From: Christensenellaceae bacterium
GTDB lineage: Bacteria; Bacillota; Clostridia; Christensenellales; UBA1750
DNA length: 7,618 bases
Assembly: GCA_031287285.1 (NCBI GenBank)
Contig: JAITTC010000148.1
Coordinates: 1-7,618, forward strand
Direction of reading: 5' to 3'
The translations under genes and the position numbers were made by a program. The notes under the pieces are model-generated. The model worked only from the letters and a program-made list of their open reading frames with translations, had not been told where the DNA came from and did not search any database. This document shows, in pieces, positions 1-5,628 of this stretch (its first letter is position 1; each line of letters opens with the position of its first letter).

Positions 1-1
1 C

Positions 2-277
2 TTCCACATTTTGCTACGTGGGTTGATTGCCCTTGTCGGCGTGGCGGCATGGCAGTTCATTCTAAACTTCCACTTCAAATTCAGGGCGCTGAATATCGTC
101 ATTCCCTATGGTATTTCACTGGTTTTGGTGTTTGGTATCGTGTTTGTTACGGGCTTTTTTGAGGAATTGCACAAGGATGCATACCGAGATGTTTTCTTGA
201 ATTATACAATTGTGTTCGCCATAGTTACCGCGCTTGTTCACACAATAGCCTTTGTGCGAAGCAAGAAGCAGCGGTAA
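2..277 (+). CDS. C-terminal part of a small multi-pass membrane protein (5' end outside window)
   Basis: The reading frame is open from the window edge to a TAA at 275-277, so this is the last ~91 residues of a longer protein. A TTG at 11 is an in-frame codon with no visible ribosome binding site and need not be the start. Three hydrophobic stretches are visible: the opening segment around GLIALVGVAAWQFIL, a central one from LNIVIPYG to FVTGFF, and a last one around NYTIVFAIVTALV. A polar loop (EELHKDAYRD) lies between the second and third, and the protein ends in a basic tail (RSKKQR) expected to face the cytoplasm. The pattern recalls uncharacterised Firmicutes membrane families such as DUF6608, but that match is from memory and weak. 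Base composition is lower in GC than the aspS-gat genes. The first copy of the window's direct repeat begins six bases after the stop. Function unknown. Confidence 0.6.
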   Translation, partial: FHILLRGLIALVGVAAWQFILNFHFKFRALNIVIPYGISLVLVFGIVFVTGFFEELHKDAYRDVFLNYTIVFAIVTALVHTIAFVRSKKQR

Positions 278-283
278 TGCCGG

Positions 284-565
284 CAAATTCCGGCTTGTGG
301 GGCTGGCCGCGTTGCGGCCTAAGCGCAGCCCGGCGCCGTTTTGGATGCGAACCGCGCGGCATTTTCGCCGTAAAGCGTGGCGCAGTCCGCGCGGGCGCTT
401 CTTTTTGGCCCGGATATTGCGCCATGCGATAAACTCAGGTAGAATAGAGCCATAAAACAGGGAAATAACGAGGATGACCGATGCAATGGCCATGGGGCGA
501 AAGGCCGGAGTTCTTTTGCTTGATGCAGGGCCTGCCCGCCGCATCCGATGCAGAGCCGCCGCGCC
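284..565. repeat. ~280-base imperfect direct repeat, copy A
   Basis: This stretch matches 1089-1366 in the same orientation. By hand alignment there are roughly 28 substitutions, mostly transitions, and two short gaps, so close to nine in ten positions agree. The copy starts six bases after the preceding stop codon. It holds a perfect hairpin GGCCGC-GTT-GCGGCC near its start and a promoter-like element at 417-445. Near its end are a GATGC...GCATC stem and the overlapping palindrome GCATCCGATGC. No terminal inverted repeats, target-site duplication or transposase is visible. Reading frames that cross it are arginine-rich and differ between copies because of the gaps, so I treat it as non-coding. 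It could be a MITE-like element, a structured RNA gene or a chromosomal repeat family. Together with 566-705 this accounts for the gene-free stretch between the membrane fragment and the Rid gene. Confidence 0.85.
417..445 (+). promoter_or_regulatory. Promoter-like element inside repeat copy A
   Basis: TTGCGC (417-422) and TAGAAT (440-445) are separated by exactly 17 bases, the optimal spacing for a sigma-A-type promoter. Both hexamers and the spacing are unchanged in copy B, while the start of the spacer differs. The predicted start of transcription is near 452. It could drive a short RNA ending at the hairpin at 636-652, or contribute to reading into the Rid gene. This is a prediction from sequence only. 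Confidence 0.4.
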
Positions 566-635
566 TTGAACGATCCCCTCCCGCGAACGATTTTGGGCAA
601 ATCGAATTGCTCATCTTTGCATGTGGGCAGGGAGC

Positions 636-662
636 GGGCTCCAGTTGAGCCCTTTCATTTTT
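636..662 (+). terminator. Probable Rho-independent terminator upstream of the Rid gene
   Basis: GGGCTC (636-641), a five-base loop CAGTT and GAGCCC (647-652) form a perfect six-pair GC-rich stem. It is followed by TTTCATTTTT (653-662), a U-rich tract with one interruption. It lies about 190 bases downstream of the predicted start from the promoter-like element in repeat copy A and 44 bases before the Rid-family start codon. It could end a short RNA from the repeat, or attenuate transcription into the next gene. Confidence 0.5.
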
Positions 663-705
663 CTGCAGCAGCCACACAAATTAGAATTTGAAGGAGAATT
701 GATTT

Positions 706-1080
706 ATGTTAAAGAAAATGCCCCATCCTTCCGGGGATGATACCTGCCCAGGTTGTGTAGTCGCGGGCGATTTCATCTTTCTTGCACACCACGCAGGCGG
801 ATTTGACAAGAAAGATATTGAACATCAAATGAGAGCGGCTTTTGGAAGTATGCGAAAGACTTTAGCGTCAGTGGGCGCAACGCTTAACGATATGGTTCAA
901 ATCAATTTGTATTTGTTGAACTTATCGGATTTTGATAAAGCAAGAGCTGTTTTTTATGAATACTTTGATAAAGACGGTTTCCCTGCACGAATGACCTTAA
1001 CGAGTGAGTTTCTTGACTCGAATTGTTTATGTATGATAGATGGTGTTGCGTACAAGCCAAACGCCGAAGCACAGCCATAA
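706..1080 (+). CDS. Divergent Rid-family (YjgF/YER057c/UK114) protein
   Basis: This 124-residue protein has the length and pattern of Rid proteins, small trimeric cytosolic enzymes. The best-known member, RidA, hydrolyses reactive enamine/imine intermediates such as 2-aminoacrylate. Visible family landmarks are VVAGDFIFLA, the helix with GATLNDMVQINLYL, YEYF and FPARMT. Arg95 aligns with the substrate-carboxylate-binding Arg105 of Escherichia coli RidA. Other RidA active-site residues appear changed in a gapless mental alignment: Tyr17 to Cys14, Ser30 to Ala27, Cys107 to Thr97 and Glu120 to Met110. An unusual CPGC stands at 14-17. The protein is therefore probably a Rid paralogue with a different or reduced activity. 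AAGGAG at 691-696, nine bases before the ATG, supports the start. GC is lower than the aspS-gat genes and the gene lies between two repeat copies, which suggests an acquired gene. Confidence 0.85.
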   Translation: MLKKMPHPSGDDTCPGCVVAGDFIFLAHHAGGFDKKDIEHQMRAAFGSMRKTLASVGATLNDMVQINLYLLNLSDFDKARAVFYEYFDKDGFPARMTLTSEFLDSNCLCMIDGVAYKPNAEAQP

Positions 1081-1088
1081 GATAACAA

Positions 1089-1366
1089 CAAATTCCGGCT
1101 TGTAGGGCTGGCCGTTGCGGCCTAAGCGCAGCCCGGCGCCGTTTTAGGCGTGAACCGCGCAGCATTTTCGCCGTGAAGCGTGGCGTAGTTCGCGCGGGAG
1201 CTCTTTTTTGCTCGGATATTGCGCCGCGCGATAAACTCAGGTAGAATAGAGCCATAAAACAGGAAAATAACTGGGATGACCGATGCAATGGCACTGGGGT
1301 GAAAGGCCGGAGCTCTTTTGCTTGATGCAGAGTCTGCTCAGCGCATCCGATGCAGAACCGCCGCGC
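1089..1366. repeat. ~280-base imperfect direct repeat, copy B
   Basis: This is the second copy of the element at 284-565, same orientation, beginning eight bases after the Rid-family stop codon. The first hairpin persists in shortened form (GGCCG-TTG-CGGCC) after a two-base deletion. The distal hairpin keeps its GATGC/GCATC stem, while its inner three pairs change from GGG/CCC in copy A to GAG/CTC here, a paired substitution. The promoter-like element is intact at 1219-1247. After 1366 the copies diverge. A short match CCTTGAACG occurs downstream (1454-1462) as it does just after copy A, hinting that ~90 bases may be inserted here or lost in copy A. No protein is convincingly encoded. Confidence 0.85.
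1219..1247 (+). promoter_or_regulatory. Promoter-like element inside repeat copy B
   Basis: TTGCGC (1219-1224) and TAGAAT (1242-1247) with a 17-base spacer, the same as in copy A. Predicted start near 1254. No clear terminator separates it from the DUF262 gene 300 bases downstream, so this copy could supply transcription of that gene with a long structured leader. Prediction only. Confidence 0.4.
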
Positions 1367-1545
1367 GCTTTGCGGAAGGAAGGCTCGAAAACGCTTACGA
1401 GCGGCTTCATCCGCCAAGCGAGAACTGCTCGAGCCGCTCTTGTACGGCGTTCCTTGAACGGATTCTCATGAGCAGCTTCGGGTAAAGGGGACTTTTCATA
1501 TTCTTACCGCTCGTTCATGCACAATTGCCGAAAACATAGGAGGTT
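1367..1545 (+). other. Hairpin-rich leader upstream of the DUF262-HNH gene
   Basis: No gene is seen here. Several short inverted repeats overlap: GCTCG/CGAGC (1383-1402); a nested CGCTT + GCGG...CCGC + AAGCG (1392-1420); the palindrome GCTCGAGC; CTGCTC/GAGCAG (1426-1474); and CGTTC-CTT-GAACG. The first two are mutually exclusive, as in some attenuators, but no poly-T terminator follows and I recognise no riboswitch class. The stretch ends with the AGGAGG of the next gene. Confidence 0.3.
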
Positions 1546-1548
1546 ATG

Positions 1549-3318
1549 ATGGCGAATATGCTTTTTACCCCCGTGCCACGCTCGCTGAAAGATCTTATTA
1601 TGGAGGTCGAGAATGGAAGACTGGGCTTGCCCGAACTTCAACGAGGGTATGTTTGGAAAGCCACGAAAGTCCGTGATCTCCTTGACTCAATGATGAAAGG
1701 TTATCCTATCGGCTATCTGATGATTTGGGACACATCAGACAGCCCCGATAAGAGCAAGCAAATCGGTAGCGACTATAATAAGCCGTACTCTGCTCCAAAA
1801 AGCCTTATTATTGATGGTCAGCAGCGGTTAACATCACTATTTGCTGTTATACGCAGCAAGAAAATCATCGATGAGAAATTCAACGAAAAGCCCATCACAA
1901 TCTCGTTCAATCCGTTGACGCGAACTTTCGAGGTCGGAGACAATGCTAAGAAGCGAGCTGCTGAATGGATATACGACATCGGAGAGGTATTTGCGAATTC
2001 GTCCTCTAGTTTTGCCTATATCAATAGTAAAGTTAAGACGATGGCTGAAAGCCGTGAAAAGTCTGGCGCAACGCTCACGGATTTCGAAATGCAAACCATT
2101 CAACAAAACATAATGGATTTGCTGTCGCTTGAAAACTATAGCGTTCCGACTTTGGAGATAAACGGAAACACAGATGAAGAAAGCGTAGCGGATATCTTCG
2201 TGCGCGTTAATGCTGGCGGTAAGCCGCTCGGAGAGGATGATTTCATATTAACGCTCATCTCCGTCTATTGGCAGGAAGGCAGACAGAAAATCGAGGAATT
2301 CTGCCGGAGCGCAAAAATCCCGAAGTATGGGACGGCTTATAACTTCCTATTTGAGCCGTCGCCGACGCATATTATACGAGTGTCGATGTCATTCGGCTTT
2401 CAGAGGGCACGGCTTCATTACGCCTACATGTTGCTTCGTGGACGTGATTTTGAAAACGGCGTTTATTCGGATAATCTGCGCGCTCAGCAGTTTGATAAAT
2501 TGAAAACTGTGCTGGAAAAAGTGCTGAATGTAGAGACTTGGAAGGCCTTCATTAAATGCGTGGAATCGGCAGGGTTTGTTTCCAAGGCATTGATTTCGTC
2601 AGAGAACGCTTTGGTTTACTCGTACGCGATGTATTTGATTGGCAAGCACGACTATCACATGGACGGCGCGCCGCTACGCAAGCTGATCGCTAAGTGGTTT
2701 TTTATGACTGCGGTTACTGGCTATTACACAGGATCACCCGAAACGGATATGGAGTCGGACTTAGCCGACTTGCGCAGCGTTAAAACGAGCGATGGCTTTA
2801 TATCGCTTCTTGAGGGGAAAATTGCAGGGGCGTTCACACACGACTACTTCGATATTGTCTTGCCAAACAATCTATCAAATTCTGCTTCAAGAAATCCCTC
2901 GTGGTTTGGGTACTGCGCTGCGCTGAACGTCCTTGACTCGAAGGTGCTTTTCTCCACACTACATACAAGGGAATTATTTAGCCCCGCAGCAAGTGGGACG
3001 AAAAGCGCTCTTGAGCGACACCATCTCTTCCCAAAGGCATATCTTGAAAGAATTGGCATCAATGATGACCGTGACCGTAATCAGACTGCCAACTTTGCAT
3101 TTATCGAATGGAGCGCTAACATCGAGATTCTTGATGATGCCCCCTCGGAGTACATGAAAGACCAGATTGCGAAGATTCCGGCTGATGAAAAAGCGGCAAT
3201 CTATGCGGACCATGCGCTTCCAGACGGGTGGGAGCATCTGGAGTATTCCGAGTTCTTGCAACAACGCCGTATTCTGATGGCGAAGGTCATTAAGCGGGGT
3301 TATGAACGCTTGAAATAG
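1549..3318 (+). CDS. DUF262-HNH (GmrSD-like) protein, probable single-gene defence nuclease
   Basis: This 589-residue protein has an N-terminal DUF262 (GmrS/ParB-like) domain and a C-terminal DUF1524-type HNH domain. DUF262 landmarks are LPELQRGYVW at 27-36, the signature DGQQRLT at 89-95 and a FVRVNAGG segment around Asn221. In GmrSD and SspE relatives DGQQR is tied to nucleotide hydrolysis. The HNH part shows ERHHLFPK with the histidine pair at 491-492, followed by NQTAN at 511-515, consistent with a metal-dependent nuclease. Known relatives (GmrSD, BrxU, SspE) restrict phage DNA, often depending on DNA modification; that role here is inference. AGGAGG at 1538-1543 precedes two adjacent ATG codons. 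The second (1549) has the better five-base spacing; a start at 1546 would add one Met. GC is markedly below the downstream genes, and no methylase or modification gene is in view. The gene appears intact. Confidence 0.85.
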   Translation: MANMLFTPVPRSLKDLIMEVENGRLGLPELQRGYVWKATKVRDLLDSMMKGYPIGYLMIWDTSDSPDKSKQIGSDYNKPYSAPKSLIIDGQQRLTSLFAVIRSKKIIDEKFNEKPITISFNPLTRTFEVGDNAKKRAAEWIYDIGEVFANSSSSFAYINSKVKTMAESREKSGATLTDFEMQTIQQNIMDLLSLENYSVPTLEINGNTDEESVADIFVRVNAGGKPLGEDDFILTLISVYWQEGRQKIEEFCRSAKIPKYGTAYNFLFEPSPTHIIRVSMSFGFQRARLHYAYMLLRGRDFENGVYSDNLRAQQFDKLKTVLEKVLNVETWKAFIKCVESAGFVSKALISSENALVYSYAMYLIGKHDYHMDGAPLRKLIAKWFFMTAVTGYYTGSPETDMESDLADLRSVKTSDGFISLLEGKIAGAFTHDYFDIVLPNNLSNSASRNPSWFGYCAALNVLDSKVLFSTLHTRELFSPAASGTKSALERHHLFPKAYLERIGINDDRDRNQTANFAFIEWSANIEILDDAPSEYMKDQIAKIPADEKAAIYADHALPDGWEHLEYSEFLQQRRILMAKVIKRGYERLK

Positions 3319-3469
3319 CTGATGAATTTCTTTCTTTAGTATGTGCATCAGTATAGCGTTTCGGCTTAAAACGCGTCAAACGAGGCTTTTCGCGCCGCAA
3401 ACTGTATGAAAAACCGCCCGGCGCCTGCGGAAGCAAGGCCGAAAATAGCTTAAGCGAAGGGGGATTGAC

Positions 3470-3928
3470 ATGGAAGCGCTTTCAATACGGACGGGCTCCT
3501 TTGCGGAGCTTGGCCAGGCCGCCTATGCGGTGCGAAAGAAGGTCTTCGTCGAGGAGCAGGGCATTCCAGAGGACGTGGTCTTCGACGGGTTCGACGAGGG
3601 CGCGCTGCAGTTCGTGCTTTTTAGCGGGCAAAACCCGGCGGCGGCGGCGCGCTGCCTGCAAATGAAAGAGGGCCTTTGGCGAATCGGCTGGGTCGCTGTT
3701 TTGCGCGAAAAGCGCGGCCTGCATTTGGGCGAGAGGCTCATGCGGGCAGCCATCGAGGCAGCCGCTTTGCAAGGCGCAACCGAGATTGAGCTCGACGCGC
3801 AGCTCTACGCCAGCGGTTTTTATCAAAAGCTGGGCTTTGAGGCCTGCAGCGCTGCCTTCCCGGAAGGGGATTTTCAGCTTCTTCCCATGCGGTTGAGCCT
3901 TGCCGCCTTGCCTGCCAGCGAAATTTAA
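3470..3928 (+). CDS. GNAT-family N-acetyltransferase (YjcF/ElaA-like)
   Basis: This 152-residue protein fits a single GNAT domain that transfers an acetyl group from acetyl-CoA to an amine; the substrate is unknown. Family features: an N-terminal VRKKVFVEEQGIPEDVVFD segment typical of YjcF/ElaA-like members, the motif A strand WVAVLREKRGLHLGERLM, the strand ATEIELDAQLYA and a final FYQKLGFEA. In motif A the usual first glycine of the pyrophosphate-binding loop (RGxGxG) is His (RGLHLG), and the common His before the central strand is Gln (ALQFVLF); both may affect activity. AAGGGGG (3457-3463) six bases before the ATG is an acceptable ribosome binding site. GC content matches the aspS-gat genes, not the DUF262 gene. 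The stop codon is immediately followed by the promoter of the next operon, so the gene is probably a separate transcription unit. Confidence 0.85.
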   Translation: MEALSIRTGSFAELGQAAYAVRKKVFVEEQGIPEDVVFDGFDEGALQFVLFSGQNPAAAARCLQMKEGLWRIGWVAVLREKRGLHLGERLMRAAIEAAALQGATEIELDAQLYASGFYQKLGFEACSAAFPEGDFQLLPMRLSLAALPASEI

Positions 3929-3929
3929 C

Positions 3930-3959
3930 TTGACGAAGAAGCAAAAAAGTGGGTATACT
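3930..3959 (+). promoter_or_regulatory. Sigma-A-type promoter of the aspS-gatCAB operon
   Basis: TTGACG (3930-3935) and TATACT (3954-3959) lie 18 bases apart, each close to the sigma-A consensus (TTGACA, TATAAT). The spacer contains an A-rich run. The -35 begins one base after the stop of the acetyltransferase gene, and transcription should begin near 3966, just before T-box stem I. This fits a dedicated promoter for the riboswitch-controlled operon. Confidence 0.8.
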
Positions 3960-3965
3960 CTCTAG

Positions 3966-4272
3966 AGTTTAAAGGCGATGATGGAGATTCCTTTTTCGCA
4001 CGAAAGGCCCGGGGCAGAGAAGCGGCGCCACCGGCTGAAAGCGCGGCACGCGGCCTGCGAAGAGGGGGAACGCTCTGGAGCTGGGGCTTCGAAAGGCCTT
4101 CTTGGGCTGATTAGGGGCATCCCGCCGTGCCCGGCGTTATGAGGGCCCAAACGAGGCCGCGCCTTTGCTTAGAATTTGTGCGCGCGGCGAACTCGGGGTG
4201 GCACCGCGAGCCCAGGTTTGTTAAAAACCAGCCCGCCCCCTTGGCATTTTGCCAGGGAGGCGGGCTTTTTTT
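3966..4272 (+). promoter_or_regulatory. T-box riboswitch, predicted Asn specifier with overlapping Glu codon
   Basis: The leader senses uncharged tRNA and lets transcription reach aspS-gatCAB when charging is low. Stem I starts around 3971 with the kink-turn-like GATGATGGAG. Its arms CCTTTTTCGCA (3990-4000) and TGCGAAGAGGG (4056-4066) pair, with an AGAGA bulge (4016-4020) and a GGCTGAAAG distal loop. Below this helix GAG (3984-3986) pairs with CTC (4073-4075), leaving GGAACG (4067-4072) as the 3' strand of the specifier loop. AAC at 4069-4071 followed by the usual purine (G4072) predicts tRNA-Asn; GAA at 4068-4070 overlaps it. Stem III is GCCGCGC/GCGCGGC (4156-4162/4182-4188). The T-box proper, GGGGTGGCACCGCG (4195-4208), carries a UGGC acceptor-binding bulge. 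Antiterminator pairing is GGGG 4195-4198 with CCCC 4237-4240 and GCG 4206-4208 with CGC 4234-4236. This excludes the terminator. Specifier assignment is by hand folding. Confidence 0.93.
4230..4272 (+). terminator. Intrinsic terminator of the T-box leader
   Basis: AGCCCGCC (4230-4237) pairs with GGCGGGCT (4259-4266). The stem continues through CCC/GGG and GGC/GCC to a short AT loop, and is followed by seven T residues (4266-4272). Its 5' arm is the strand that pairs with the T-box sequence in the antiterminator, so the two structures are mutually exclusive. Confidence 0.93.
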
Positions 4273-4303
4273 GAGTTTACCCCAAACCGAAAGGAAGAGC
4301 GAG

Positions 4304-5587
4304 ATGGAAACGAAGGCGGTCAGGGCGTTTTGCGAAAAGGAGGGCGCGCCGCTGAGCGGCATGGCCCACCAGATCAAAGACATGGCGGGCTTTGGCTTTT
4401 TGATGCTGCGCACGGGGCTTGGCCTTACGCAGTGCGTGCTGAATAAAGAGCAGCTGCAGGGCGTCACCGAGGGCTGCGCGCTGCGCGTTTACGGCGAAAG
4501 GGTCGAAGACGAGCGCGCCCCCGGCGGCTATGAGCTGCGCGCGAGCAGGGTTGAGGTGCTGTCGCGCCCCTCAAGCCCCTTGCCGCCGCAGATCGGCAAA
4601 TATAACCTGGGCATGGCCCTTGAAAACGAGCTCGGCATTCGGCCGGTTTCGCTGCGCAACCTAAAGAAGCGTGCGGTCTTCAAGGTGCAGGAGGGCATCG
4701 TGCGCGGCTTCCGCGACTATCTCCTTGCGCAGGGCTTTACCGAGATCCACAGCCCCAAGCTTGGCCTCAGCGGCGCCGAGGGCGGCGCGAACATGTTCCG
4801 CCTGCCCTATTTTGGCGACACGGTTGCGGTTCTGGCGCAAAGCCCGCAGTTCTATAAGCAAATCATGGTCGGGGTCTTCGGGCGCGTCTTCGAGGTCGGC
4901 CCGGTCTTCCGCGCCGAAAAGCACGCCACAGCCCGGCACTTAAACGAATACACCTCGCTCGACTTTGAGATGGGCTTCATCGACTCCGAGAAGGACGTGA
5001 TGGCCATGGAAACGGGGATGCTTCAGGCAGTGGTCGAGCTTTTACAGGCGGAATACGCCCCGCAGCTGAAGCTTTTAAGGGCGGAGCTGCCAAGGATCGA
5101 TGAAATTCCCTACATCGAGTTTACGCAGGCCAAGGAGGCCGTCGCCGCGCGCTTTAACCGCCGCATTCGCGACCCCTACGACTTGGAGCCCGAGGAGGAG
5201 CAGCTCATCTCCAGGATGGTGCTCGAAGAAACCGGCTCGCGCTTTTGCTTCGTCACGCGCTACCCTTCCAAAAAGCGCCCCTTCTACGCCATGGACGATT
5301 GGGACGACGCGAAGTACACCCGCAGCTTCGACCTGCTCTTTGACGGGCTTGAAATCACCACCGGCGGCCAGCGCGTCCACGAATACGGCCAGCAAGTGCA
5401 AAAACTGCTCGATCGGGGCATGAACCCGGCCGAATTCGAGGACTTTTTGATGATCCACAAATACGGGATGCCGCCGCACGGCGGCCTTGGCATAGGCCTT
5501 GAGCGCCTGACGATGAAATTCCTCGGGCTGCAGAACATCCGCGAGGCGTCGCTCTTCCCCAGGGATATCAACCGCCTGCGCCCCTAA
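4304..5587 (+). CDS. aspS: Archaeal-type aspartyl-tRNA synthetase, predicted non-discriminating (Asp/Asn)
   Basis: This 427-residue class IIb synthetase attaches Asp to tRNA in the cytosol. It lacks the large insertion domain of the ordinary bacterial AspRS, so it is the short archaeal-type (AspRS2). An N-terminal OB-fold anticodon-binding domain (about 15-90) is followed by the catalytic core: motif 1 proline in IHSPK (151), QSPQFYKQ (179-186), motif 2 FRAEKHATARHLNE (202-215) and motif 3 GLGIGLER (394-401). His22, where discriminating archaeal enzymes have Trp, and Pro73 in the loop before GGYEL, where they have Lys, are marks of non-discriminating enzymes that also charge tRNA-Asn. With GatCAB downstream, the product Asp-tRNA-Asn would be amidated. 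The ATG at 4304 is chosen for its AAAGGAAG site (4290-4297) and its position after the T-box terminator; the frame is open upstream to 4127 but that lies within the riboswitch. The gap to gatC is 41 bases. Confidence 0.95.
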   Translation: METKAVRAFCEKEGAPLSGMAHQIKDMAGFGFLMLRTGLGLTQCVLNKEQLQGVTEGCALRVYGERVEDERAPGGYELRASRVEVLSRPSSPLPPQIGKYNLGMALENELGIRPVSLRNLKKRAVFKVQEGIVRGFRDYLLAQGFTEIHSPKLGLSGAEGGANMFRLPYFGDTVAVLAQSPQFYKQIMVGVFGRVFEVGPVFRAEKHATARHLNEYTSLDFEMGFIDSEKDVMAMETGMLQAVVELLQAEYAPQLKLLRAELPRIDEIPYIEFTQAKEAVAARFNRRIRDPYDLEPEEEQLISRMVLEETGSRFCFVTRYPSKKRPFYAMDDWDDAKYTRSFDLLFDGLEITTGGQRVHEYGQQVQKLLDRGMNPAEFEDFLMIHKYGMPPHGGLGIGLERLTMKFLGLQNIREASLFPRDINRLRP

Positions 5588-5628
5588 AAAGCCCTTTCTC
5601 AACGCTTCACTTTGAAGGAGGTTTGGCC

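Noticed and set aside
284..565. Insertion sequence or complete MITE
   Set aside because: No terminal inverted repeats, target-site duplications or transposase remnants could be found by eye; left as a repeat of unknown type.
659..687. Promoter for the Rid gene with TAGAAT at 682-687
   Set aside because: The matching -35 (TTTTCT) is poor and transcription would start within the ribosome binding site.
284..1366. Integron cassette array with attC sites
   Set aside because: Repeats are longer than typical attC sites, no GTTRRRY/RYYYAAC core pair was found at their ends, and no integrase is visible.
902..1417. 171-residue minus-strand reading frame and similar arginine-rich frames on both strands over 116-677
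   Set aside because: They run antisense to the Rid gene or through the repeats, have no ribosome binding site, and differ in frame between the two repeat copies because of gaps; composition is that of translated GC-rich non-coding DNA.
3319..3351. CTGATG/CATCAG inverted repeat after the DUF262 gene as a terminator
   Set aside because: The loop is over 20 bases, the stem is AT-rich and short, and no T-run follows. The rest of the spacer to 3469 shows nothing I can name.
4071..4073. Reading the T-box specifier as CGC (Arg), directly after GAA
   Set aside because: CGC would overlap bases that pair with GAG 3984-3986 in the basal stem I helix, and Arg makes no sense for an aspS-gatCAB operon.
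4127..4303. 59-residue upstream extension of aspS
   Set aside because: It would be encoded by T-box stem III, antiterminator and terminator. The ATG at 4304 has a ribosome binding site and matches the start of the OB-fold domain.
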